A stretch of DNA of 64,000 nt, from the NCBI RefSeq assembly GCF_006715085.1, contig NZ_VFMM01000001.1, positions 3,720,001 to 3,784,000 on the forward strand. Direction: 5' to 3'. The notes under the pieces were generated by a model. That model ran no database searches and was not told where the DNA came from. It saw only the letters and a program-made list of their open reading frames with translations. Shown here piece by piece: positions 46,824 through 55,741 of this stretch. Numbering within the stretch: the first letter of the stretch is position 1; each line of letters opens with the position of its first letter. The stretch comes from Kribbella jejuensis (lineage in GTDB: Bacteria > Actinomycetota > Actinomycetes > Propionibacteriales > Kribbellaceae). A program made the translations under genes and the position numbers.

Positions 46824-47948
46824 CTAAGGGGACGCGTGCACCCCTGAGGAGTATTTGGGGATCCGGAACGTCACCTTGGTCCCGGCGTCCACGGCGGTCT
46901 CGACGACCAGGCCGTACGCGTCGCCGTACACCTGGCGGAGCCGGGCGTCGACGTTGCCGAGGCCGACCGAGTCGCTGCCGGAGCCGCCGGACAGGGCCGC
47001 GCGGATCACCTCCGGGTCACTGCCCGCGCCGTCGTCCTCGACGCTGATCTCGGCCTCGTTGATCCGGTCCCGGGCGCGGATGCTGATCGACCCGGCCCCG
47101 GACTCGAGGCCGTGCCGGACCGCGTTCTCCACCAGCGGCTGCACCACCAGGAACGGGATGACCACCGGGAGAACCTCTGGAGCGATCTGCAACGACACTT
47201 TGAGCCTGTCACCGAAGCGGGCCTGCTCCAGCACCAAGTAGCGCTCCACGTTGCGCAGCTCGTCCGCCAGCGTCGTGAACTCGCCGCCTCGTCGTAACGC
47301 ATATCTGGAGAAGTCAGCGAACTCCAGCAGCAGTTCACGTGCCCGCTCCGGGTCTGTGCGGACGAACGACGCTATGGCAGCCAGGGCGTTGTAGATGAAG
47401 TGCGGGCTGATCTGCGCGCGGAGGGCGCGCAGCTCGGCCTCCATTGCCCGGGTGCGCTCCTTGTTCAGCTCGGCGAGCTCCACCTGACCGGAGACCCAGC
47501 GGGCGACCTCTTCGGTGGCTCTGACGAGCGCAGCCGACGTGTTGTTGCTGTACGCGACCAGCACAGCAACGACGCGCTCTTCCGTGACGATCGGTGCGAC
47601 CACCGCAGTACGGATAGGACACTGCGGGTCGCCACAGGCCACGTCGTGTGCGCCCAGTACGGCCGTACGGCCCGAGCGGAGCGTCGGCGCGGCGAGGTCC
47701 TTGGCGTCCCGGCGGTGGTTGCTCTCGTACGGTCCACCGATGCCGTCCCAGGCGAGTACCCCCGACGAGTCGCAGATCGCGATGGCCGCCGTACCCAGCA
47801 GGTCCCGCAGGTGCCGGCTCGCCTTGCCTGCCGCGGCGGGGGTCAGCCCTTCGCGCAGGTGCGGGCTGGCCAACGAGGCGGTATGCAGGGTCGCATACGT
47901 CGCCTTGTCGGCCGGAGTCCCGAAATGCTTCCGCCGGCGCGCGAACAC
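46824..47948 (-). CDS. LytS-type sensor histidine kinase
   Basis: A 374-residue soluble kinase. A GAF-like sensor domain (~25-160) comes first, with conserved Cys in DVACGDPQCPIRTAV that may bind a ligand or metal. The HisK_LytS domain follows with the phosphoacceptor His183 in SPHFIYNALAAI and the N-box PLVENAVRHGL plus glycine loop VGLGNVDARL of the ATPase. There is no membrane segment, unlike most LytS kinases, so it should sense a cytoplasmic signal. GTG 47948 is chosen because TACCGT lies 6 nt before it, a leaderless arrangement; a start further upstream would overlap the phosphoesterase gene. Confidence 0.9.
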   Translation of the reverse strand: MFARRRKHFGTPADKATYATLHTASLASPHLREGLTPAAAGKASRHLRDLLGTAAIAICDSSGVLAWDGIGGPYESNHRRDAKDLAAPTLRSGRTAVLGAHDVACGDPQCPIRTAVVAPIVTEERVVAVLVAYSNNTSAALVRATEEVARWVSGQVELAELNKERTRAMEAELRALRAQISPHFIYNALAAIASFVRTDPERARELLLEFADFSRYALRRGGEFTTLADELRNVERYLVLEQARFGDRLKVSLQIAPEVLPVVIPFLVVQPLVENAVRHGLESGAGSISIRARDRINEAEISVEDDGAGSDPEVIRAALSGGSGSDSVGLGNVDARLRQVYGDAYGLVVETAVDAGTKVTFRIPKYSSGVHASP

Positions 47949-47954
47949 CCCCTG

Positions 47955-47960
47955 ACGGTA
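47955..47960 (-). promoter_or_regulatory. -10 box TACCGT before the LytS-type kinase
   Basis: TACCGT on the minus strand, 6 nt before GTG 47948, in the 17-nt gap after the phosphoesterase gene. The kinase operon therefore has its own promoter. Confidence 0.4.
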
Positions 47961-47965
47961 ACTGC

Positions 47966-48703
47966 TCAGCCCTCCGCGCGGGGCCTGAACGCCTCCAGCG
48001 CCTCCGTGTCGGAGTACGTGTGCAGCAGGTACTCCGCCACCCACTCCTCCCGTCCGGGGAACGTCGACTCGCTGACGACCCGGTCAGCGGCCTTGTCAGC
48101 GTCCAGCGGGGTGTACCGCAGCTGTACGCCGTTCTGCGACAAGAGCGCCCAGGTCGGACCGGGAGCGCCGTACGGCATCCCGACGCTGCCTGCGTTCACC
48201 ACCTGCCGCCGGTCGACCTGCCGTGCGTACGGCATGTGCGTGTGACCGCAGACGACTGTCCTGATCTCGTCCGGCAGTCCGGTGAAGACCTGAGCCCACC
48301 GGGAGATCGGGCTGTCGACCAGCACCATCTCGATGTCGTCGCGCGGGGTGGCGTGGCAGAACAAGGCGTCCCCGATCGTCACCGTCAACGGCAACCCGGC
48401 CAGCAACTCCACCTGATCCGCCCGCAACTGCTCCGCAGCCCACGGACTCACCGCGTCCGGCGGTTCACCGACGAACGTCCCGCGAACCATCTCCACCAGC
48501 TCCCGGTCCGCGTTCCCGCGTACCCAGACCACCCGCTCACCCAGGCTGCTCAACAGATCCAGCGTCTGCACCGGCTGCGGCCCACTGGCGATGTCCCCAG
48601 CCAGCACCACCACGTCCGCAGCCTGCACGTCCGCTTCGCCCAGCACCGCCTCCAACGCAGGCAGCGCACCATGAATGTCAGCCAGCACAGCAACCGTCGT
48701 CAT
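47966..48703 (-). CDS. Metallophosphoesterase
   Basis: A 245-residue calcineurin-like phosphoesterase (YfcE-like). The metal-binding motifs are complete: VLADIHG, LAGDIASGP, VRGNADRE, CHATP and CGHTHMPY. It hydrolyses a phosphomono- or diester in the cytoplasm; the substrate is unknown. It lies upstream of the LytS kinase gene with an 17-nt gap on the same strand. A CAGACT box lies 6 nt before the ATG, suggesting a leaderless start. Confidence 0.88.
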   Translation of the reverse strand: MTTVAVLADIHGALPALEAVLGEADVQAADVVVLAGDIASGPQPVQTLDLLSSLGERVVWVRGNADRELVEMVRGTFVGEPPDAVSPWAAEQLRADQVELLAGLPLTVTIGDALFCHATPRDDIEMVLVDSPISRWAQVFTGLPDEIRTVVCGHTHMPYARQVDRRQVVNAGSVGMPYGAPGPTWALLSQNGVQLRYTPLDADKAADRVVSESTFPGREEWVAEYLLHTYSDTEALEAFRPRAEG

Positions 48704-48740
48704 ATCCGCAGTCTGCCGTGAAAACCCTTGGTGCGAAGGG

Positions 48741-48761
48741 ACATCTGCCCAGGGCAGACGT
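48741..48761 (-). terminator. Hairpin terminator after the propeller-like gene
   Basis: ACATCTGC / GCAGACGT stem (one G-T wobble) with a CCAGGG loop, touching the stop of the minus-strand gene that ends at 48761. Confidence 0.5.
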
Positions 48762-49933
48762 CAGGCGCCGATCAGCAGGTTGCCCTTGGCCAGTGGGGTC
48801 GCCAGCTCGCAGGCACCCGTGGAGATGGTGCAGCGGACGATCGCGGCCGGCGTACCTTCACCGTCGTCGGCGAGCAGCAACAGGTGTTCGTCGTCCTCAG
48901 GGACCGCCTTCCGGAAGATGCCGGACCACTCGTGCAACAACTTGCCGTTGTTCTTCGCGTCCAGTGCCGCCGCGATGCCGTCGCCGTACCCGTCCTGGTA
49001 TCTGGAGCCCGCAATGGCGGTCGCCCCGTCGAGCGTGAAGCCCGTGATCATGTAGTCGCAGGTGCGCCACAGGCGTTTGCCTTTGGGGACTGTCAGCAGG
49101 GTGCTGCAGCTGGCCTGGTCGGCGAGAGATGTCAGTGACGCGGCCGTGCCGGCGCTGGAGACCGCGAGTGGGTTCGGTACGGCGTTGAGCATCAGCGGCG
49201 CCGACTTGCCAGGAGTCCATTCGTACAGGGCGCTGGGGCCGGCCTGTGTCGTCGACGCGCTGAAGTAGACCTTGCCGTCGACGTACGCGTGCAGGGTGGT
49301 GTTCCAGATGCCGGGGACGGTGACTTTCTGAATGCCTTGGGCTTGGGCCTGTTCCGCGTAGACGGTGGCGCCCGCGACTTCCGCGCCGGTGTCCTTCAGC
49401 TTGTTACCGCCGTACGCCGCGGCACTGTCGTCCTCGGTCGTGACGATCTGGGTGATGTCCGGCGTGCGCGCGGTGATCTTGCCGGTGCTGTCCAGCGTCA
49501 GCATCTCGTTGCCGGAGCCCTTGCTGACCACGGCGAGAGATGAGTTGCCGAGCCGGGCGACCTCCTGGATGTCGCTCGTGCCCGGGACCGTGACGTCCTC
49601 GCCGGCGCCACCACGGATCGTGCGCCCGCTCAGGTAAGCGATCTGCGGTGCCCGGCCGGTGGTCAGCAACGCGAGGTTGATCCGGGTCTTCACGGGCCCG
49701 GCTGAGGGTCTGGGTGACGGCGTGACTGACGGTGTCGCCTTCGGCGTGCTGCTGGTGGTCGTGCTGACGCCGGCGGTGGGGGTGATCGACGAGGAGGTCG
49801 GGAGCGGGGCCGCGGTGACGCCTTCGGCGTTGGCCTGCGGGTCCTGGCGGTAGGCCAGCGCCCCGCCGACCGCGACGGCGGCGACGGCGACAGCTGCGAC
49901 GAGGGCGGCCAGGCGGCCGTTCTGCCTTCGCAT
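48761..49933 (-). CDS. Membrane-anchored, propeller-like extracytoplasmic protein
   Basis: A 390-residue protein. An N-terminal helix (~8-28) is an uncleaved signal anchor or signal peptide. A Ser/Thr/Pro linker (~40-80) follows, then ~300 residues of repeated short strands with Gly/Asp turns that look like a beta-propeller (for example GKVYFSAST, RLWRTCDYMITG, HLLLLADDGEG). Cys are few and paired near the end, so a disulfide is likely. I recognise no named family. ATG 49933 is supported by GAGGAG 7 nt upstream. It is divergent from the Ser/Thr kinase, 173 bp away, and may be its partner or target. Confidence 0.65.
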   Translation of the reverse strand: MRRQNGRLAALVAAVAVAAVAVGGALAYRQDPQANAEGVTAAPLPTSSSITPTAGVSTTTSSTPKATPSVTPSPRPSAGPVKTRINLALLTTGRAPQIAYLSGRTIRGGAGEDVTVPGTSDIQEVARLGNSSLAVVSKGSGNEMLTLDSTGKITARTPDITQIVTTEDDSAAAYGGNKLKDTGAEVAGATVYAEQAQAQGIQKVTVPGIWNTTLHAYVDGKVYFSASTTQAGPSALYEWTPGKSAPLMLNAVPNPLAVSSAGTAASLTSLADQASCSTLLTVPKGKRLWRTCDYMITGFTLDGATAIAGSRYQDGYGDGIAAALDAKNNGKLLHEWSGIFRKAVPEDDEHLLLLADDGEGTPAAIVRCTISTGACELATPLAKGNLLIGA

Positions 49934-50094
49934 CGGCGATCTCCTCGGAACGTTCGTGGTCGGGGCACGGTCGGTACGGGACCGTGCGGCGGACCACGGT
50001 CGGAGCGGGCGCCCGGCCACCCGCTGTCGGGGACTGTGACGCCCGGAAATGCCGCTTTGTTCACTCCAGCGAATGAGTCGCAGGACGGATCGAG

Positions 50095-50100
50095 CATAAT
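50095..50100 (+). promoter_or_regulatory. -10 box CATAAT of a leaderless transcript
   Basis: CATAAT, close to the TATAAT consensus, ends 6 nt before ATG 50107. Confidence 0.5.
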
Positions 50101-50106
50101 TGGGCC

Positions 50107-51519
50107 ATGGACCAGCCACCCCGGATCGGCCGGTACTCCCTGGTCCGCCGGGTGGGTGCCGGAGGTTTCGCGACCGTCTGGCTGGCCCGCGACGAGCAGC
50201 TGGACGCCGAGGTCGCGGTCAAGATCCTGTCCGAGAACTGGGTCGAGGACGAGGACGTCCGGCGCCGGTTCCTGGCCGAGGGCCGGTTCCTGCGCAAGGT
50301 CGACTCGCTGTACGTGGTCGGCGTCCACGACATCGGCGAGGCCGACGACGGCCGCCCGTTCATGGTGCTGACGTATGCCGACGGCGGCACGCTCGCGGAC
50401 CGGATCAAGGCCGGCCCGCTCGAGTTCGGCGAGGCGGTCCGGATCATCACCCAGGTCGGCCGCGGCCTGAAGCACCTGCACGCGCGCGGCGTCCTGCACC
50501 GGGACGTGAAGCCGGCCAACGTGCTGTTCCGCACCGACCCGAACGGCGACCGCGCGATGCTGTCCGACCTCGGGTTGGGCAAGTCGCTCGCCGAGGTCTC
50601 CCGGATCACCATGCCCGGCGGCACTCCGGCGTACGTCGCCCCGGAACAGGTGATGGGCGAACGCCTCGACCACCGCGCCGACCTGTACTCGCTCGGCGCC
50701 GTCGCCTACGCCGCCTTCACCGGCCAGGCGCCGCACGGCGTGGCCACGCTCGGTGCGGTGATGCAGATCGAGAAGCCGCCGCCCTCGATGACCACGATCC
50801 GCGAGGACGTACCGGACGCGATCGACGTCGTCGTACGGCGTGCTCTTGAACCGGACCGCGACGAGCGCTGGCCGGACCTCGACAGCTTCCTCAACGCCTT
50901 GCGTGAGGCCCACACCACCGGCAAGGTCCCCGCGCGACTGGTACCGGCCGCGGAAATGCCCGCGCCGACCGGAACGACCGCACCTGTCGACCAGGCAACC
51001 GCACTGGCTCCGTCCAACCAGCAAACAGTCCCCACCAAACCCAAGCGTTCCCGCCGAGCAGGCGTCCTCACGGCGCTGGCCGCAATAGTCCTGGCAGCAG
51101 CAGGCGGCTACGGCGGCTACCAGTACGTCCTTACTCGCCCTGTCGAGGTGAAGAACGGCAAGCTCGCGGTTGAGGTCCCGCGGGCTTGGGGGCAGAAGGC
51201 TGTGGCCGACGGGCAGTCGCTCCTGGTCAGCAGCAACACGGCCAAGTGGCAGACCGACGCCTCGACCGAAGGCGTCTTCCTGGGAGTCGCGAACACACCG
51301 GCCGTGCCCAGAACCGTCACGCCGCCCGCAGGCTGCACGGTGCGCGACTCGAACGTGCAGAGCGACACCGCGACTTTCCAGCTGGGCTGCGGGACCGGCC
51401 CGGGCATCGTCGAGCAGTACAAGCTCGTCGGCAACAACACCGTCCTGCACGTCCAGGTCCGGGCGGCCGATGCCAAGACCCGCACCTGGGTGCTCGACTC
51501 CGCGAAGTACGGGCCCTAG
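50107..51519 (+). CDS. Membrane Ser/Thr protein kinase (Pkn-type) with extracytoplasmic domain
   Basis: A 470-residue transmembrane kinase. The kinase domain (~1-265) has Gly loop VGAGGFATVW, Lys39 in AVKIL, catalytic HRDVKPAN (Asp133), and APEQVMGE at the end of the activation loop. The metal-binding DFG reads DLG (LSDLGLGK), a substitution found in some active bacterial kinases. A Ser/Thr/Pro linker (~270-318) and one membrane helix (~319-342) lead to a ~125-residue outer domain with two Cys. It phosphorylates cytoplasmic targets in response to an outside signal. Divergent from the propeller-like protein gene. Confidence 0.92.
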   Translation: MDQPPRIGRYSLVRRVGAGGFATVWLARDEQLDAEVAVKILSENWVEDEDVRRRFLAEGRFLRKVDSLYVVGVHDIGEADDGRPFMVLTYADGGTLADRIKAGPLEFGEAVRIITQVGRGLKHLHARGVLHRDVKPANVLFRTDPNGDRAMLSDLGLGKSLAEVSRITMPGGTPAYVAPEQVMGERLDHRADLYSLGAVAYAAFTGQAPHGVATLGAVMQIEKPPPSMTTIREDVPDAIDVVVRRALEPDRDERWPDLDSFLNALREAHTTGKVPARLVPAAEMPAPTGTTAPVDQATALAPSNQQTVPTKPKRSRRAGVLTALAAIVLAAAGGYGGYQYVLTRPVEVKNGKLAVEVPRAWGQKAVADGQSLLVSSNTAKWQTDASTEGVFLGVANTPAVPRTVTPPAGCTVRDSNVQSDTATFQLGCGTGPGIVEQYKLVGNNTVLHVQVRAADAKTRTWVLDSAKYGP

Positions 51520-51553
51520 GACAACTGGACGTCGAGCTTGCGAACCGACGCCG

Positions 51554-51559
51554 TACCGT
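51554..51559 (+). promoter_or_regulatory. -10 box TACCGT before the dipeptidase
   Basis: TACCGT is 7 nt before ATG 51567, with no ribosome-binding site. Confidence 0.45.
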
Positions 51560-51566
51560 AGGCCTC

Positions 51567-52904
51567 ATGAGCGATCTGTCAGCGGCGATCGACCGCGTTC
51601 TGCCCAGTGTCCGTGCCGACCTCGAGGACCTCATCCGGATCCCGTCGGTCAGTTACGAACCGGCCCGCGCGGCCGACGTCCAGCGGTCCGCCGAGGCGAC
51701 CGCGGCGCTGTTCCACGCCGAGGGCTTCGAGGTGAAGATCGTGCGCAGCAACGACGGCGCGCCCGCGGTGATCGCGAAGAAGCCGGCACCCGCCGGGAAG
51801 CCGACGGTCCTGCTGTACGCGCACCACGACGTCCAGCCGACCGGACCGGTGTCGCAATGGACGTCGGATCCGTTCGAGCCGACCGAGCGCGACGACCGCC
51901 TGTACGGGCGGGGCGCCGCCGACGACAAGGCCGGAATCGCCGCGCACCTCGCCGCCGTACGGGCCTTCGGCAACGATCTGCCGGTGGGCGTGACGGTGTT
52001 CGTCGAGGGCGAGGAGGAGATCGGCTCGCCGACCCTGCTGCAACTGCTCGACGAGTACGCCGACGAGCTGGCCGCGGACGCGATCGTGATCGCCGACTCC
52101 GGCAACTGGGAAGTCGGGACGCCGGCGCTGACGGTATCGCTGCGCGGGCTGGTCGAGGCGTACGTCGAGGTGCGGACGCTTGATCACGCCGTCCACTCCG
52201 GGCTGTTCGGCGGCCCCGTCCCCGACGCGCTCTCCGCGCTGTGCCGGCTGCTCGCGACCCTGCACGACGACAAGGGCGACGTCGCGGTCGACGGCCTGCA
52301 CGCGTCCCGCGCCGCCGACGTGGTGTACCCGGAGGACCGGCTGCGCGCCGAGTCGTCCGTACTGGACTCCGTCCGGCTGACCGGCTCCGGTTCGCTCGTC
52401 GACCGGCTCTGGACCCGGCCCGCCGTCGCCGTGGTCGGCATCGACGCTCCGTCGGTGGCCGAGGCCAGCAACACGTTGGTACCGGTGGCCCGGGCCAAGG
52501 TCAGCCTGCGCGTCGCTCCTGGCGACGACGCGGTGAAGGCGAGTGCCGCACTTCGTGACCACTTGGAGAACAACGCGCCCTGGGGCGCGAAGGTCACCGT
52601 GACCGAGGGCCAGACCGGCCAGCCCTGCAGCGTGAACGCCCGCGGCGCCGGGTACGAAGCGGCCCGTTCCGCCTTCCAGGAAGCCTGGGGCGTCGAGCCG
52701 GTCGACATGGGGATGGGCGGCTCGATCCCGTTCATCGCGGAGTTCCAGCAGGCCTTCCCGCAGGCGACCATCCTGGTCACCGGCGTCGAGGACCCGGACA
52801 CCCGCGCGCACGGCATCGACGAGGGCCTGCACCTCGCCGAGTTCCGCAAGGTCTGCCTCGCCGAGGCCCTGTTGTTGCGAAACCTGTCCGAGCAGTCGTC
52901 ATGA
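51567..52904 (+). CDS. M20-family metallopeptidase (dipeptidase)
   Basis: A 445-residue zinc peptidase of family M20. Metal ligands and catalytic residues are visible: HHDVQPT (His and Asp), a downstream GRGAADDKAG (bridging Asp), EGEEEIGSP (catalytic Glu and ligand Glu), and the C-terminal His in RAHGIDEGLHLAEF. The lid/dimerisation domain lies at ~190-310. It cleaves dipeptides or related amides in the cytoplasm; it has no signal peptide. ATG 51567 is chosen for its leaderless promoter. It precedes the transhydrogenase genes with a 40-nt gap. Confidence 0.9.
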   Translation: MSDLSAAIDRVLPSVRADLEDLIRIPSVSYEPARAADVQRSAEATAALFHAEGFEVKIVRSNDGAPAVIAKKPAPAGKPTVLLYAHHDVQPTGPVSQWTSDPFEPTERDDRLYGRGAADDKAGIAAHLAAVRAFGNDLPVGVTVFVEGEEEIGSPTLLQLLDEYADELAADAIVIADSGNWEVGTPALTVSLRGLVEAYVEVRTLDHAVHSGLFGGPVPDALSALCRLLATLHDDKGDVAVDGLHASRAADVVYPEDRLRAESSVLDSVRLTGSGSLVDRLWTRPAVAVVGIDAPSVAEASNTLVPVARAKVSLRVAPGDDAVKASAALRDHLENNAPWGAKVTVTEGQTGQPCSVNARGAGYEAARSAFQEAWGVEPVDMGMGGSIPFIAEFQQAFPQATILVTGVEDPDTRAHGIDEGLHLAEFRKVCLAEALLLRNLSEQSS

Positions 52905-52931
52905 GGCTTTCCGGCGACCCAGTGTTTGGCA

Positions 52932-52937
52932 TAGGTT
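52932..52937 (+). promoter_or_regulatory. -10 box TAGGTT of the pnt operon
   Basis: TAGGTT is 7 nt before GTG 52945, a leaderless start for pntAA and so for the pnt operon. Confidence 0.5.
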
Positions 52938-52944
52938 TCGGCGA

Positions 52945-54069
52945 GTGAAGATCGCAGTCGTACGGGAGACCAGACCGGCCGAGCGCCGGGTCGCGCTGGT
53001 GCCGGAACATGTCGCGAAACTGATCGAGCTCGGATACGAGGTCGCGGTCGAGCCGGCCGCCGGCGAACGTGCCCTGTTCTCCGACGACCAGTACCGCGCG
53101 GCCGGCGCCGAGGTTGCCTGGGGCGCCGATCACGCCGCCACCATCGTGGCCTCGGTGCAACCGCTGGAACGCGAACGCCTGCAGCGGTTGCACGCGGGTA
53201 CGGCGCTGATGTCGTTCCTGCCGACCAACCCGCCGGACGTGGTCCGGACGGCCACCCGGGCGAAGCTGACCGCGTTCGCGATGGAGCTGATCCCGCGGAT
53301 CTCCCGGGCCCAGTCGATGGACGCGCTGTCCTCGCAGGCACTCGTCGCCGGGTACCGGGCCGCGATCGTCGCCGCCGAACGGCTGCCGCGGTTCTTCCCG
53401 CTGAACATGACCGCGGCCGGTACCGTCCCGCCGGCCCAGGTCCTCGTCCTCGGCGCGGGCGTCGCCGGCCTGCAGGCGATCGCCACCTGCAAGCGCCTCG
53501 GCGCCGTCGTCAAGGCGTACGACGTCCGCACCGCGGCCGCGGAGGAGATCGCGTCGATGGGCGCCGTCCCGATCGAGCTCGAGCTCGGCACCCTCGACGG
53601 GCCCGGCGGCTACGCCCGCGAGATGACCCCCGAACGCGCGCAGCTCCAGCGTGAACTACTCACGCCGTACGTCGCTGCGGCCGACGCGCTGATCACCACC
53701 GCCGCCGTACCGGGCCGGACCGCGCCGATGCTGGTGTCCCGGTCGATGGTCGAGCAGATGAAGCCCGGCTCGGTCGTCGTCGACCTCGCGTCCGAACAGG
53801 GCGGCAACGTCGAGGGCTCGGTCGCCGGTACCGAACTGGCCATCGGCGACGCCCTGGTCTGGGGCGGCGCGAACGTACCGTCGCAGATGGCCGGCCCGGC
53901 GTCCCGGCTGTACGGCCAGAACATCGCGAACCTGATCCGGTTGATGACCCGGGACGCCGCTTTCAACCCCGACTTCGACGACGAGATCGTCCGCGGCTGC
54001 TGCGTCACCCACGACGGCAGCATCCTGCACGAGCCGACCCGCGCGCTTCTGGAAGGACCGCAGGCATGA
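52945..54069 (+). CDS. pntAA: NAD(P) transhydrogenase alpha subunit, part 1
   Basis: A 374-residue soluble subunit of the proton-translocating transhydrogenase that reduces NADP with NADH using the proton gradient. It is the NAD(H)-binding component (domain I). Both AlaDH/PNT halves are present, with KIAVVRETRPAERRVALVPE at the start and the dinucleotide-binding VLVLGAGVAGLQAIATCKRL in the middle, followed by Asp in KAYDVR. The membrane helices found at the end of E. coli PntA are absent; they are in the next gene. It overlaps pntAB by 4 nt. This three-gene layout is known from Rhodospirillum. Confidence 0.95.
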   Translation: MKIAVVRETRPAERRVALVPEHVAKLIELGYEVAVEPAAGERALFSDDQYRAAGAEVAWGADHAATIVASVQPLERERLQRLHAGTALMSFLPTNPPDVVRTATRAKLTAFAMELIPRISRAQSMDALSSQALVAGYRAAIVAAERLPRFFPLNMTAAGTVPPAQVLVLGAGVAGLQAIATCKRLGAVVKAYDVRTAAAEEIASMGAVPIELELGTLDGPGGYAREMTPERAQLQRELLTPYVAAADALITTAAVPGRTAPMLVSRSMVEQMKPGSVVVDLASEQGGNVEGSVAGTELAIGDALVWGGANVPSQMAGPASRLYGQNIANLIRLMTRDAAFNPDFDDEIVRGCCVTHDGSILHEPTRALLEGPQA

Positions 54070-54371
54070 GTGAATCGATTGCGCTGCTGACGATCTTCGT
54101 CCTCGCGGCCTTCGTCGGCGTCGAGGTGATCAGCAAGGTCTCCTCGACCCTGCACACCCCGCTGATGTCCGGCGCGAACGCCATCCACGGCGTCATCCTG
54201 GTCGGCGCCATCATCGTCACCGGCGCCACGGACTCGGCGGTCGTGATGATCGTCGGGCTGCTGGCCGTCGTGCTGGCGACCGTGAACATGGTCGGTGGGT
54301 TCGTGGTCACCGACCGGATGCTCGAGATGTTCAAAGGTCCGGGGGCTCGCAAGAAGGAGCTGCAGAAGTGA
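54066..54371 (+). CDS. pntAB: NAD(P) transhydrogenase alpha subunit, part 2
   Basis: A 101-residue membrane protein with three hydrophobic helices, equivalent to the C-terminal part of E. coli PntA. It contributes to the proton channel of the transhydrogenase. The helix 1 to 2 stretch carries the conserved KVSSTLHTPLMSGANAIHG pattern. Start and stop each overlap the neighbouring pnt genes by 4 nt, so the three are translationally coupled. Confidence 0.93.
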   Translation: MSESIALLTIFVLAAFVGVEVISKVSSTLHTPLMSGANAIHGVILVGAIIVTGATDSAVVMIVGLLAVVLATVNMVGGFVVTDRMLEMFKGPGARKKELQK

Positions 54372-55738
54372 TCCCGACCTGGGCCCAGATCGGTTATCTG
54401 GTCTCCGCGATCTGCTTCATCGTCGCGCTGAAGGCACTGTCGTCGCCGCGCAGCGCGCGGACCGGCAACCTGATCGGTGCGGCCGGGGCCGTCCTCGCGG
54501 TACTGATCACGTTCGCCGCCTACAAGCCGAACCACCTGGCGCCGATCCTGATCGCGCTGATCATCGGAACGATCGGCGGTGTGATCGGCTCGCGGCGCGT
54601 GCAGATGACACAGATGCCGCAACTCGTTGCCTTGTTCAACGGTGTCGGCGGTGGCGCGGCCGCGCTGGTCGCCCTGCTGGAGCTCGGCGAGGTGTCGGCC
54701 GACGCGACCGTGGCGGCGATCGCGACGGCGTTCACGATTCTTGTCGGTGCGATCAGCTTCAGCGGCTCGGTGGTGACGTTCGCCAAGCTGCAGGAGCTGA
54801 TGACGACGCGGCCGGTGACGTTCCCCGGTCTGCCGGTGCTGTTCGTCGCATCGCTGGTCGGCGGCATCGCGCTCGGGGTGTGGCTGGTGTCGGACCCGCG
54901 GGTGTGGGTCGGCGTCCTGCTGTGCCTGGTCGGTCTCGCGATCGGTGTGATGCTGGTGCTGCCGGTCGGCGGTGCCGACGTACCGATCGTCATCTCGTTG
55001 CTGAACGCCTTCACCGGTCTGACGGTGGCGGCGGGCGGTTACGTGCTCGGCAACACGCTGCTGCTGGTGGCGGGCACGCTCGTCGGCGCGGCCGGTACGT
55101 TGCTGACCAAGCTGATGGCGGACGCGATGGGGCGGTCCGTGTTCAACATCCTCTTCGGCGCGGTCCGCGGCGGGTCGACGCTGGGCGCGGGTACGGCGTC
55201 GGACCGACCGGTGATCTCGGGCGGTCCGGAAGACGTCGCGATCCTGCTCGGGTACGCGAACAAGGTCATCATCGTGCCGGGGTACGGGCTCGCCGTCGCG
55301 CAGGCGCAGCACACGCTGCGCGACCTGGTCGAGGAGTTGCAGTCGCGTGGCGTCAAGGTCGACTACGCGATCCATCCGGTCGCGGGGCGGATGCCCGGCC
55401 ACATGAACGTGCTGCTCGCCGAGGCTCAGGTCCCGTACGAACAACTCCGCGAAATGGACGACATCAACGGCGACTTCAAGACCACCGACGTCGTCCTGGT
55501 CGTCGGCGCCAACGACGTCGTCAACCCGGCCGCCCGCAACACCCCGTCGGCCCCCATCTACGGCATGCCGATCCTGAACGCCGACGAGGCCCAACGAGTC
55601 ATCTTCCTCAAACGCTCCATGCGCCCCGGCTTCGCCGGCATCGAGAACGAACTCCTCTACGACCCGAAGACCACGCTGCTGTTCGGCGACGCCAGGGACT
55701 CCCTCACCAAACTGCTGTCCGCGCTGAAGACGGTCTGA
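54368..55738 (+). CDS. pntB: NAD(P) transhydrogenase beta subunit
   Basis: A 456-residue subunit with about eight to nine membrane helices (~1-260) forming the rest of the proton channel, and a soluble NADP(H)-binding domain (~290-456). The latter shows VIIVPGYGLAVAQAQH, YAIHPVAGRMPGHMNVLLA and VGANDVVNPAA, all typical of PntB. GTG 54368 overlaps pntAB by 4 nt. It ends 3 nt from the convergent regulator gene; a small hairpin GACGGT-CTG-ACCGTC (55730-55744) spans the join. Confidence 0.95.
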   Translation: MIPTWAQIGYLVSAICFIVALKALSSPRSARTGNLIGAAGAVLAVLITFAAYKPNHLAPILIALIIGTIGGVIGSRRVQMTQMPQLVALFNGVGGGAAALVALLELGEVSADATVAAIATAFTILVGAISFSGSVVTFAKLQELMTTRPVTFPGLPVLFVASLVGGIALGVWLVSDPRVWVGVLLCLVGLAIGVMLVLPVGGADVPIVISLLNAFTGLTVAAGGYVLGNTLLLVAGTLVGAAGTLLTKLMADAMGRSVFNILFGAVRGGSTLGAGTASDRPVISGGPEDVAILLGYANKVIIVPGYGLAVAQAQHTLRDLVEELQSRGVKVDYAIHPVAGRMPGHMNVLLAEAQVPYEQLREMDDINGDFKTTDVVLVVGANDVVNPAARNTPSAPIYGMPILNADEAQRVIFLKRSMRPGFAGIENELLYDPKTTLLFGDARDSLTKLLSALKTV

Positions 55739-55741
55739 CCG

